A DNA stretch of 64,000 nt, taken from contig NZ_CP109499.1 of the NCBI RefSeq assembly GCF_036231965.1, forward strand, positions 2,728,001-2,792,000. The letters are read 5' to 3'. Source of the DNA: Streptomyces sp. NBC_01428 (lineage in GTDB: Bacteria > Actinomycetota > Actinomycetes > Streptomycetales > Streptomycetaceae). Of the stretch, positions 9,372 through 17,971 are shown piece after piece (position 1 is the first letter of the stretch; each line of letters starts with the position of its first letter). Under the pieces are notes generated by a model, which did no database searches, was not told the origin of the DNA, and worked only from the letters and a program-made list of their open reading frames with translations. The position numbers were made by a program, and so were the translations under genes.

Positions 9372-11561
9372 TCAGGAATGGAGGGGGTTGGAGATGGAGA
9401 CGTAGACGGACTGTGTGTCGACGGGGCCGACGAGTTCGTCGAGGCCGTGCAGCCGGGTCAGCAGGTTGGCCTTGCAGCGCAGGACAGGTGAGTCGAGCAG
9501 CAGGGCGGGCATGGTCGTGCGAAGCCTGCCCGGGCCGGTGGCGACATCCGAGAGGAAGCGGCGGAAGGCGGCGATCAGCAGCCGCTCGTCGGCGAGTCGT
9601 TGGGAGCCGAAGGCGCCGATGAGTCCGAGGACGTTGTTGATGGCGAGGTAGTAGGCGAAGCGTTCGTCGGTGACCTCGTCGGAGACGAAGGTGTCGCTGT
9701 GCTCGCCGATGCCGGGCAGCCGGGCGTCGAGGTCGGCGCGGCGGGAGGCGCGGAAGTAGTAACCCTGGTTGTCGCGGTAGCGGCCGCCGGTGGGCCAGCC
9801 GTCCGCGTCCAGCAGGAGCAGGGTGTTCTGCTGGTGGGCCTCGAGGGCGATGCCCGCCTCGCTGTCGAGCCAGAGGACGGGACGGATGACGTGTTCGAGG
9901 TAGCGCAGGAACCACTCGGCGGCGACGGCGCCGCGTGGGCGGCCGGTGCGTGCGGCGAGCCCGGTGACGAGCGTGGTGAGCCGGGACCGCATGAGGGGGC
10001 GGCCGTCGGCGGACTCGTGAGGTCGGGGTGAGACGAGTCCCGCGACGCAGCCGGCGTCGTCCGCCGGACCGAACGGGTTGTGCCGGATCATCACGTCGAG
10101 CCCTTGGACGGGCCTGCCGTCCGGCCCGTCGACGGCGAGCCAGGCCGGGTCGCGGACGATGTCGAAGCCCGGATGGACGGCCTGCCACTCCTTGCCCAGG
10201 CCGCTGCGCAGGAGGCGGTGGACCTCGACTCCCCGATGCAGTTCCTTGCGGAGGTTCTCACGGCGGGAGTTGGTGATGCGCAGCCCGAGGGAGAGTTTCA
10301 GCATCGCGGGCGCGCCGGAGCGGTGGACGGTGCGGACGGAGGAGGTGGGGTGCCATGCATCGCCGAGGGGGCCGAGGTCGAGGAGCAGCCCGGCGTCCAG
10401 CAGGGCGGCGGTCTCCGTGCGGTGCTTCAGCTCGCGCAACTGCCAGGGGTGCAGGGGCAGCGCGGCGGCGTATCCGTCGGGCAGCGCCAGGTCGGGGCCG
10501 GCCAGCCGCTGGGCCAGCTGCTCCGCGGACACGGGTCGGCCTCGTTCCGTCCACGCGGAGTCGGACGCGAGGACCGAGGGGGCGACGGCCATCCAGTGCA
10601 GCGGGAACGATCCGCGCAACTCGGGCGAGTAGAGGGCGCCTTCGGCGTCGGAGAGCCCTTCGCGGCCCTTCGGGGTCGGGTGCAGCGGGTGGCCGAGGAG
10701 GAGTGCCTGTTCGGCGGCCAGGAAGCGGTCGCCCGTGTCGGCGGGGTGTTCCCGCCGGTCCTCGATGAACACGGCGGTGCGCCGGACCGAGTCGGCGACG
10801 CGTCCCACGAGGTCGGCGCCCTCACCGGCCGGGCTGTCCTGGGTACGGACGGCGCGGCGGCGCGGCACGGCCGTCGCGTGATCGGTGCGGGGTGACGGGA
10901 GGAACGGCAGCGGGGCGGCGGCCAGTGTGTCGGAGGGGGTCCGGTCAGCGGAGTCCCTCACGTTGACGACAGTTCCGGTGCGCGCAGCCTGCCCGACGCT
11001 GCCGTCCTCGCCGTGCGCGGCCCGCACAACGTTGCCGTCCTCGCTGCGCGCGGCCTGCCCGACGTCGCCGTCCTCGGTGTCCGCGGCCCGCCCGACGCCG
11101 GCGGACCGGTCGGGTGCGGTCGGTGTGCCGGCTGCGGCCGCCTCGCGTGCGAGGAGTGCGGCCACGGTCACCGCGTCCGCGGGGGGTGCGCCTTCGGGGG
11201 CGTAGGCGAGGTGCGGGAGGCCGAAGCGGTGCCAGCCGGTTGCGGACCAGTAGTGGACGGGGACCAGCAGGATCGCGCCGCTGGCGGGGAGCGGGATGCG
11301 GAGGGTGCCGTGGTCCGGGGCGGCCAGGTCGTTCTCCCGTACCCAGCAGCGCAGCAGGTTCTCGACTGCCGCGGCCTGGGCGGCGGTTCGGGTGTCGGGG
11401 TGCTCCAGGGGGTCGGCGGTGCATCCGCGCAGCCACTCGGACTCCCGGCGGCCGGCCTTCTGCCGGGGAACCGATTCCGCCACGGAGCGTTGCGGGGCCG
11501 GGTCCCCGGCGGTCCGCTCGCGTGTGAGGGGGCGGTGGTCGGGTGCGGGGATGGTGTTCAC
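9372..11561 (-). CDS. NRPS-independent siderophore synthetase (IucA/IucC family)
   Basis: A 729-residue IucA/IucC (NIS) synthetase. These enzymes use ATP to condense carboxylates such as citrate, succinyl or ketoglutarate units with amines or alcohols. Conserved features are LPLHPWQ near residue 372, TSSVRTVH near 405, LKLSLGLRITNSRRE, the EAHQQN catalytic motif near 575 and a FhuF-like C-terminal segment (LRCKANLLTRLHG). The GTG at 11561 is preferred over the ATG two codons upstream because AAGGA sits 6 nt before GTG but overlaps the ATG. Residues about 150-195 are 11-residue tandem repeats that look inserted into the N-terminal domain. The gene lies 86 bp downstream of the aminotransferase. 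Confidence 0.92.
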   Translation of the reverse strand: MNTIPAPDHRPLTRERTAGDPAPQRSVAESVPRQKAGRRESEWLRGCTADPLEHPDTRTAAQAAAVENLLRCWVRENDLAAPDHGTLRIPLPASGAILLVPVHYWSATGWHRFGLPHLAYAPEGAPPADAVTVAALLAREAAAAGTPTAPDRSAGVGRAADTEDGDVGQAARSEDGNVVRAAHGEDGSVGQAARTGTVVNVRDSADRTPSDTLAAAPLPFLPSPRTDHATAVPRRRAVRTQDSPAGEGADLVGRVADSVRRTAVFIEDRREHPADTGDRFLAAEQALLLGHPLHPTPKGREGLSDAEGALYSPELRGSFPLHWMAVAPSVLASDSAWTERGRPVSAEQLAQRLAGPDLALPDGYAAALPLHPWQLRELKHRTETAALLDAGLLLDLGPLGDAWHPTSSVRTVHRSGAPAMLKLSLGLRITNSRRENLRKELHRGVEVHRLLRSGLGKEWQAVHPGFDIVRDPAWLAVDGPDGRPVQGLDVMIRHNPFGPADDAGCVAGLVSPRPHESADGRPLMRSRLTTLVTGLAARTGRPRGAVAAEWFLRYLEHVIRPVLWLDSEAGIALEAHQQNTLLLLDADGWPTGGRYRDNQGYYFRASRRADLDARLPGIGEHSDTFVSDEVTDERFAYYLAINNVLGLIGAFGSQRLADERLLIAAFRRFLSDVATGPGRLRTTMPALLLDSPVLRCKANLLTRLHGLDELVGPVDTQSVYVSISNPLHS
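10981..11104. repeat. 33-bp tandem repeat inside the NIS synthetase gene
   Basis: Units at 10981, 11014 and 11047, plus a partial at 11080, are each 33 bp and encode degenerate 11-residue repeats (G-x-A-A-x-x-E-D-G-x-V). It is an in-frame minisatellite in a poorly conserved loop. Confidence 0.85.
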
Positions 11562-11647
11562 GGGCATTCCTTGGGGGTCGTTCGGGTGGGCGCGGCGACG
11601 CACCGGAGGGCTGGGAGATGCGTCGGGCTCGGGACGGCTACGGACCG

Positions 11648-13105
11648 TCACCGGGGGCGGTCGGCGCCCCGCGTGCCGTCCCGTCCGGGACGCCGGTCCT
11701 CGCGGGCCACCGCCCGCACCGCGCCCGCGAGCCGGTCGAGGACGGCGGTCGTCTGTTCGTCGCTGATCGTCAGCGGGGGCAGCAGGCGGACCACGCTCGA
11801 CCGGCGGCCGCCCAGTTCCACGATCAGGCCTCTGCGCAGGCACTCCCGCTGGACGGCCGCTGCCACTTCGGGAGCGGCGGGCCGGGGACCGTCGGGCGTG
11901 GAGGCCGGGGGTGCTTCCGGGTCCACGCATTCGAGACCGATCATCAGGCCTCGGCCGCGCACGTCGCCGATGAGGGGGAACTCCGGCGCCAGTGACCTGA
12001 GTTCGGTCAGCATGCGGGTTCCTACGGTGGCCGCACGGTGGGCCAGGCCGTTCTCACGGACGTACGCGAGGGTGGCCGTGCCGGCGGCCATGGCGAGCTG
12101 GTTGCCGCGGAACGTGCCCGCGTGGGCACCGGGTTCCCACACGTCGAGGTCGTCGCGGTACACGACGACGGCCAGCGGCAGGCTGCCACCGATGGCCTTG
12201 GACAGGACCATCACGTCAGGGGTGATCCCGCTGTGTTCCACGGCCCAGAAGGCACCGGTCCGGCCCACGCCGGTCTGGACCTCGTCCGCGATGAGCGGGA
12301 TGGACCGCGCCGCCGTGATCTCCCGCATCCGCCGCGTCCAGGTGTCCGGCGCCGGGATCACGCCGCCCTCCCCCTGGACGGGTTCGAGGATCATCCCCGC
12401 CGGCGTCGGCACCCCCGACTTGGTGTCGTCGAGAAGCGACTCCGTCCACCGGGCGCCGAGTTCGGCGCCGCGCTCCCCGCCGACGCCGAAGGGGCAGCGG
12501 TAGTCCTGCGGGTAGGGCAGGCGCGCCACCCGGACGTCGGTCGCGCCCCCGGACGCTTCGAGCGCCCCCGCTGTCATGCCGTGGTAGGCACCGGTGAACG
12601 CGAGGAGGCCGGTGCGTCGGGTGGCGGCGCGCACCAGCTTGAAAGCGGCCTCCACGGCGTCCGTGCCGGCGGGGCCGCAGAACTGGATGCGGGCCCGTTC
12701 CGCGAAGCGCGGGGGCAGTGTGCGGAACAGCTCGGTGGTGAAGGCGTCCTTGACCGGGGTCGCGAGGTCGAGGACGTGCAGCGGCGCACCCGAGTCGAGG
12801 ACCTTCCTGATGGCCTCCAGGACGACGGGGTGGTTGTGCCCGAGGGCCAGCGTCCCCGCGCCGGAGAGGCAGTCGAGATAGCGGCGGCCGTCGGCGCCCT
12901 CGATCGTCAGGCCGCGGGCCCGCACCGGGACGATCGGCAGGGCGCGCGCGTAGGTGCGGGCCGCGGACTCGCGCGCCGACTGGCGCCGCAGGATCCCCTC
13001 GTGCGCCGCGCGCGCTCCCTCGGTCTCCGTGGACGCGCCGCTCCGCGCGCCTTCGGCTTCACCAGGGGCCTCCGACGGCACCACCGCTGATTCGGTCACG
13101 GCCAC
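11648..13105 (-). CDS. Diaminobutyrate--2-oxoglutarate-type aminotransferase (class III)
   Basis: A 485-residue PLP-dependent class III aminotransferase. Motifs include ADEVQTGVGRTGAF near residue 273 and MVLSKAIGGSLP near 302, which holds the PLP lysine. It is closest in feel to RhbA/EctB-type enzymes that make L-2,4-diaminobutyrate from aspartate semialdehyde. In siderophore loci this amine is usually decarboxylated and hydroxylated, but no decarboxylase or hydroxylase lies here. The GTG at 13105 is chosen because GGGAGG sits about 10 nt upstream; the frame stays open to 13279. It is the first gene of the three-gene siderophore locus. The 325-bp region upstream to 13431 holds an 8-bp hairpin (13233-13255) and no recognisable iron box. 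Confidence 0.87.
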   Translation of the reverse strand: MAVTESAVVPSEAPGEAEGARSGASTETEGARAAHEGILRRQSARESAARTYARALPIVPVRARGLTIEGADGRRYLDCLSGAGTLALGHNHPVVLEAIRKVLDSGAPLHVLDLATPVKDAFTTELFRTLPPRFAERARIQFCGPAGTDAVEAAFKLVRAATRRTGLLAFTGAYHGMTAGALEASGGATDVRVARLPYPQDYRCPFGVGGERGAELGARWTESLLDDTKSGVPTPAGMILEPVQGEGGVIPAPDTWTRRMREITAARSIPLIADEVQTGVGRTGAFWAVEHSGITPDVMVLSKAIGGSLPLAVVVYRDDLDVWEPGAHAGTFRGNQLAMAAGTATLAYVRENGLAHRAATVGTRMLTELRSLAPEFPLIGDVRGRGLMIGLECVDPEAPPASTPDGPRPAAPEVAAAVQRECLRRGLIVELGGRRSSVVRLLPPLTISDEQTTAVLDRLAGAVRAVAREDRRPGRDGTRGADRPR

Positions 13106-13431
13106 GACTTCAGGTCCTCCCGCTGTCCAGAGGCGAGTTGGCGAGGGGTTCTGAACGCAGGCCTCAGGCCCCCCGTACGTATCAACGACGCCGCGGGCGT
13201 TGGGAAGCGGGTGGATCGAAGATCCTTGCCGTGACGGAACCGTTGCCGTTCCGTCGGATGTCCCCCACAGCGAGCGCATAGTGTGTGGTGCCGTTCAGCG
13301 ATACCGGACGATCGCCGGTCACGGCCGGTCGATCGTCACCAGCGGTCCCGTGCGTCCCGCACGTCCCGTACCGACGGGTTCCGGATCGACGGATCCTGAC
13401 CAGTTCACAGACGCCCAGGGGGAGTTGCACC

Positions 13432-14661
13432 ATGCGATCCATACGCCCGCCCTTCGCCGCACGCCGAGGGAGGGGCGCGCGCCGCGGAACGTCCCCTGTT
13501 CTGGCCGCGGTCGGCCTCACCGCGGCGCTGGCGCTGACCGCCACCGCCTGCACCTCGGGCGACGACAACGCCGACGCCAAGTCCAGCGCCTCCGCGTCCG
13601 CGAGCAGCGACGGGAAGATCAAGATCCCGGACGACCTCAAGGACAAGCTCAAGGAGCACGGCTTCGACGTCGACAAGTGGAAGAACGGCGCCTGGAAGAA
13701 CTGGGACCGGGACGACTGGCTGCGCGAGGCCGACGACTTCATCAACCCGATCATCAAGGGCCTGTGGGACCCCGAGCGGATGCGCGGGGCCGACGACCCG
13801 GACAAGAACAAGGGCGTCGACGACGCGGACCTGAGCGGTGACCAGGGCGTCACCGACCCGGAGCCGGCTCCGGTGACCGCGCGCGCCGTGAAGCCCGCGT
13901 ACCACGCCGGGGTGCCCGAGTCGGGCAAGGTGTTCTTCGACTCCCCCGAGGGCACGATGGTCTGCTCGGCGACGGTGGTCGAGGACCCGGCCCACCCGGG
14001 CAAGTCCAACCTCGTCTGGACCGCGGGCCATTGCGTCCACGCGGGCAAGAAGGGCGGCTGGTACCGCAACATCGCCTTCGTGCCCTCGTACAACGACGCC
14101 GGCAAGACCGCCGCGCAGCTGCAGAACGCGCCGCGCGAGGAGGTCGCCCCCTACGGAGTGTGGTGGAGCGACTGGGCGCAGACCTCCGACCAGTGGATCG
14201 AGCAGGGTGGCTCGACGGGCGGGCAGGGAGCCTCGTACGACTTCGCCGTGCTGCATGTGACGCCGGAGAAGGGCAGCGACGGCAAGTCGCTGGAGGAGAC
14301 GGTGGGTTCGGCGCTGCCGGTGGACTTCAACGCCCCCGCCGTGACGAAGGTGTCGAGCATCACGGCGACGGGTTACCCGGCCGCGCCGCCGTTCGAGGGC
14401 CAGCAGATGTTCCAGTGCACGGACAAGCCGGGACGGCTGTCGATCGCGCAGGCGGACCCGACCATGTACCGCATCGGCTGCACCATGACCGGCGGTTCCT
14501 CGGGCGGCGGCTGGGTGGCCGCGGGCTCGGACGGCAAGCGGGCCCTGGTCTCCAACACCTCGATCGGCCCGGTCAAGTCCGGTTGGCTCGCGGGTCCGCG
14601 GCTGGGGCCGGTGGCCAAGGGCGTGTACGACTCGGTGAGCGGGAAGTTCGCCGGGCGGTGA
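13432..14661 (+). CDS. Trypsin-like (S1-type) secreted lipoprotein serine protease, copy 1
   Basis: A 409-residue exported protease. It has an Arg-rich N-terminus, a hydrophobic helix and a lipobox-like ALTATAC, so it is probably membrane-anchored. The S1 catalytic triad is visible: His in TAGHC (about residue 200), Asp in YDFAVLHV (about 270) and Ser in GGSSGGGW (about 356). Before the protease domain is a segment of about 80 residues containing NGAWKNWDRDDWL, shared with the next gene. The ATG at 13432 follows AGGGGG and gives a proper signal sequence. It is a tandem paralogue of the gene at 14849, with a terminator between, so the two are probably transcribed separately. Confidence 0.88.
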   Translation: MRSIRPPFAARRGRGARRGTSPVLAAVGLTAALALTATACTSGDDNADAKSSASASASSDGKIKIPDDLKDKLKEHGFDVDKWKNGAWKNWDRDDWLREADDFINPIIKGLWDPERMRGADDPDKNKGVDDADLSGDQGVTDPEPAPVTARAVKPAYHAGVPESGKVFFDSPEGTMVCSATVVEDPAHPGKSNLVWTAGHCVHAGKKGGWYRNIAFVPSYNDAGKTAAQLQNAPREEVAPYGVWWSDWAQTSDQWIEQGGSTGGQGASYDFAVLHVTPEKGSDGKSLEETVGSALPVDFNAPAVTKVSSITATGYPAAPPFEGQQMFQCTDKPGRLSIAQADPTMYRIGCTMTGGSSGGGWVAAGSDGKRALVSNTSIGPVKSGWLAGPRLGPVAKGVYDSVSGKFAGR

Positions 14662-14681
14662 GCCGGACGGCGTGAGGCGTC

Positions 14682-14743
14682 GGGGATGAACAGCGGTGGG
14701 CCGGTGCGGAGGAACGTTCACCGGCCCACCGCTGTTCGTCCCC
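14682..14743 (+). terminator. Long hairpin between the tandem protease genes
   Basis: A 25-bp stem (14682-14706 with 14719-14743, one G-T pair) and a 12-nt loop lie 20 bp after the first protease stop. Confidence 0.85.
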
Positions 14744-14848
14744 AACTGCTTGTGCATAGTGGGGTGTCGCGTCCGGGAGGGCTCCGCGAGGAGCGGCCCG
14801 GCGCACGACGGACACAGAAGCCAGAGCTTCAACGGGGGTTACCGCAGC

Positions 14849-16033
14849 ATGCGTTCTTCAAGACGGCGTCGTACGGTTCTCGCCGCCACCGGTCTGATGG
14901 CGGCGTTGGCGCTCACCGCGACCGCCTGCGGTCCCGGCGACGACAAGGCGGCCGGCGGGTCCACCCCGTCCGCCTCGCGGGGTTCGGCGAGCGGCGACGA
15001 CAAGATCAAGGTCCCGGACGACCTCAGGGACAGGCTCAAGCAGCACGGCATCGACGTCGACCAGTGGAAGAACGGCGCCTGGAAGAACTGGGACCGGGAC
15101 AAGTGGCTCGGCGAGGCCGAGGACTTCGTCAACCCGGTGATCGACGGACTGTGGAAGCCGGAGCGGATGAAGTCCGCCGAGGATCCCGACAAGACGATCT
15201 CCGCGAAGGACGCGACGGCGGACCAGGGGGTCAGTGACCCGGAGCCCGATCCCGTGCGGGCACAGGCGGAGAAGACCCCCTACCACGAGCACGCGGCGCC
15301 CGTGGGCAAGGTCTTCTTCGACTCCCCCAAGGGCTCCATGGTCTGTTCGGGCACGGTCGTCAAGGACGTGAACCACCCGGGGAAGTCCAACCTCGTCTGG
15401 ACCGCGGGCCACTGTGTGCACGCGGGCGGCGACGGCGGCTGGTACCGCAACATCGCCTTCGTGCCGTCGTACAACGACCAGGGGAAGTCCGAGGCGCAGC
15501 TCGGCAGCGCGACGGCCTCGGAGGTCGCGCCCTACGGCCAGTGGTGGGCGGACTGGGCCTCGACATCCCAGGAGTGGATCTCGGGCGGCGACGAGACGGG
15601 CGGTGCGGGCGCCCCGTACGACTACGCCCTGCTGCATGTGAAGCCGGAGCAGGGGGGCAAGTCGCTGGAGGAGACGGTCGGCAACGCGCTGCCCGTCGAC
15701 TTCTCCGCGCCGTCCGCGCGGGAGGTCGGGGCGATGGGCGCCTGGGGCTACCCGGCCGCGCCGCCGTACAACGGCCTCAAGATGTTCAAGTGCGTCGACA
15801 GGCCGGGGCGTCTCTCGCTGGACCCGGCCCTGCCGGCGATGTACCGCATCGGCTGCACCATGACCGGCGGTTCGTCCGGCGGCGGCTGGTTCCGCGTCGT
15901 CGACGGGAAGACCGAGCTCGTGTCGAACACGTCGATCGGCCCGGCCGGCAACACCTGGCTGGCGGGCCCGCAGCTGGGGCGCGGCGCGCGGTCGCTGTAC
16001 GAGCAGATGAGCAAGGAGTACGGCGGCCGGTAG
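14849..16033 (+). CDS. Trypsin-like (S1-type) secreted lipoprotein serine protease, copy 2
   Basis: A 394-residue paralogue of the preceding gene, with the same architecture: twin-Arg-rich N-terminus, hydrophobic segment, ALTATAC lipobox-like end, Ser/Asp-rich linker, NGAWKNWDRDKWL motif, then the S1 domain. Triad residues are His in TAGHC (about 187), Asp in YDYALLHV (about 257) and Ser in GGSSGGGW (about 342). The ATG at 14849 is chosen because it begins the signal peptide; the ribosome site (GGGGG) is weak. Substrates are unknown. Confidence 0.88.
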   Translation: MRSSRRRRTVLAATGLMAALALTATACGPGDDKAAGGSTPSASRGSASGDDKIKVPDDLRDRLKQHGIDVDQWKNGAWKNWDRDKWLGEAEDFVNPVIDGLWKPERMKSAEDPDKTISAKDATADQGVSDPEPDPVRAQAEKTPYHEHAAPVGKVFFDSPKGSMVCSGTVVKDVNHPGKSNLVWTAGHCVHAGGDGGWYRNIAFVPSYNDQGKSEAQLGSATASEVAPYGQWWADWASTSQEWISGGDETGGAGAPYDYALLHVKPEQGGKSLEETVGNALPVDFSAPSAREVGAMGAWGYPAAPPYNGLKMFKCVDRPGRLSLDPALPAMYRIGCTMTGGSSGGGWFRVVDGKTELVSNTSIGPAGNTWLAGPQLGRGARSLYEQMSKEYGGR

Positions 16034-16065
16034 CCCCGGGCGCGTCCGCCGGTCCTGCTGGACGA

Positions 16066-16103
16066 CGAAGTCCCGCTCCCTCGGGTGAGGGGGCGGGACT
16101 TCG
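16066..16103. terminator. Bidirectional terminator between the protease gene and hflX
   Basis: A 17-bp stem with one wobble pair (CGAAGTCCCGC... with ...GCGGGACTTCG) and a GGGT loop lies between convergent genes. Confidence 0.85.
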
Positions 16104-16124
16104 CGTCGTGCGGGGCGCGGATGT

Positions 16125-17621
16125 CTAGCGGAGCGCGGGCTCCGCGACGTACGGAGCGAGGTCCGCCGCCAGTTCCTCGTGCACCCTCAGCTTGAGGAGG
16201 GTGCCCTCCGCGGTGTGCTCCTCGGAGATCACCTCGCCCTCGGTGTGGGCGCGGGCGACCAACTGGCCCTGCGTGTACGGGACGAGTGCCTCGATCTCGA
16301 CCGAGGGGCGGGGCAGCTCGTTGTCGATCAGGGCGAGCAGCTCGGCGATGCCCTGGCCGGTGCGGGCCGAGACCGCGATGGAGCGCTTCTCGATCCGCAG
16401 CAGCCGCTGGAGCACCAGCGGGTCCGCCGCGTCCGCCTTGTTGATCACGACGATCTCGGGCACCTTCGTCGCGCCGACGTCCCGGACGACCTCGCGCACG
16501 GCGGCCAGCTGCTCCTCCGGGTCGGGGTGCGATCCGTCCACCACGTGCAGGATGAGGTCGGAGTCGCCGACCTCCTCCATGGTGGAGCGGAACGCCTCGA
16601 CCAGGTGGTGCGGCAGATGCCGTACGAAACCGACCGTGTCGACCAGCGTGTACAGCCGGCCGCTCGGGGTCTCGGCCCGGCGGACGGTCGGGTCGAGGGT
16701 CGCGAACAGCGCGTTCTCGACGAGGACGCCCGCGCCCGTGAGGCGGTTGAGCAGGGACGACTTGCCGGCGTTGGTGTAACCGGCGATCGCGACCGAGGGC
16801 ACCTTGTTGCGGCGGCGCTCCTGGCGCTTGATGTCGCGGCCCGTCTTCATGTCCGCGATCTCCCGGCGCATCTTCGCCATCTTCTCGCGGATACGACGCC
16901 GGTCCGTCTCGATCTTGGTCTCACCGGGACCACGGGTGGCGAGACCGCCGCCCGAGCCGCCGCCCATCTGACGGGACAGCGACTGACCCCAGCCTCGGAG
17001 CCGCGGCAGCATGTACTGCATCTGCGCGAGCGCGACCTGCGCCTTGCCCTCTCGGGACTTGGCGTGCTGGGCGAAGATGTCGAGGATCAGGGCCGTACGG
17101 TCGATGACCTTGACCTTGACGACGTCTTCGAGGTGGATCAGCTGGCCGGGGCTCAGCTCACCGTCGCAGATCACCGTGTCCGCGCCGGTCTCGATGACGA
17201 TGTCCCGGAGTTCGTTGGCCTTGCCGGAACCGATGTAGGTGGCCGCGTCGGGCTTGTCGCGGCGCTGGACGACGCCGTCGAGCACGAGTGCTCCCGCGGT
17301 CTCGGCGAGGGCGGCCAGCTCCGCCAGCGAGTTGTCCGCGTCCCGAACGGTTCCCGTGGTCCAGACACCGACGAGGACGACGCGCTCCAGACGGAGCTGT
17401 CGGTACTCGACCTCGGTGACGTCCTCGAGTTCGGTGGAAAGGCCCGCCACGCGGCGCAGGGCCGCGCGCTCGGAGCGGTCGAACTGGTCGCCGTCCCGGT
17501 CTCCGTCGATCTCTTGGCTCCAGGCGACGTCCTCTTCCATCAGGGCATCGGCCCGAAGACCTTCGGGGTAGTTCTGCGCGGGGCTCTGCGCGTCCTGGGA
17601 AGGGGAAGAAGAGGAGGTCAT
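16125..17621 (-). CDS. hflX: GTPase HflX
   Basis: A 498-residue HflX, a ribosome-associated GTPase that splits or rescues stalled ribosomes under stress. The N-terminal HflX domain contains GSGKANELRD and a G-rich segment (GGGSGGGLATRGPGE). The G domain has G1 GYTNAGKSS near residue 280, G3 DTVGF and G4 NKAD. The N-terminus is about 70 residues longer than in E. coli and acidic. The ATG at 17621 follows AAGGATC. The 350-bp stretch upstream (17622-17971) shows no gene or clear element. Confidence 0.95.
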   Translation of the reverse strand: MTSSSSPSQDAQSPAQNYPEGLRADALMEEDVAWSQEIDGDRDGDQFDRSERAALRRVAGLSTELEDVTEVEYRQLRLERVVLVGVWTTGTVRDADNSLAELAALAETAGALVLDGVVQRRDKPDAATYIGSGKANELRDIVIETGADTVICDGELSPGQLIHLEDVVKVKVIDRTALILDIFAQHAKSREGKAQVALAQMQYMLPRLRGWGQSLSRQMGGGSGGGLATRGPGETKIETDRRRIREKMAKMRREIADMKTGRDIKRQERRRNKVPSVAIAGYTNAGKSSLLNRLTGAGVLVENALFATLDPTVRRAETPSGRLYTLVDTVGFVRHLPHHLVEAFRSTMEEVGDSDLILHVVDGSHPDPEEQLAAVREVVRDVGATKVPEIVVINKADAADPLVLQRLLRIEKRSIAVSARTGQGIAELLALIDNELPRPSVEIEALVPYTQGQLVARAHTEGEVISEEHTAEGTLLKLRVHEELAADLAPYVAEPALR

Positions 17622-17971
17622 TGGATCCTTACGTAGAGCGGAAGCGGAAGGCCGACAGATGTCGTCCGTCACAGGGAACAACGCCCGGGGCCGCCGGGAG
17701 ATTCCCGGTCACCGCCGGATCACCCCCGGCGAGGGGGCTGCTCCGTCGGCTCGAAGATGGTCGCACGGTACGGGCCGTCTCGTCACGCGACTTAACAGGC
17801 ACCGGCGCGCACCTGCGGACCTGCCCGCGCGGGGTGCGGACCGGGCTCCTCGCCCGGCGTCGGCGACGGACCGTCGCGACGGCGCCACGCCCCGTCGTGC
17901 CGCCGCCACCGGTCCGCGGTGCGACGCCCGGACACGTTCCGTCGCCGCACGCGTGCGTGGGCCCCGCTGTC

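Noticed and set aside
13233-13255. Iron-regulator operator before the aminotransferase
   Set aside because: The GACGGAAC/GTTCCGTC hairpin does not resemble a DmdR/IdeR box.
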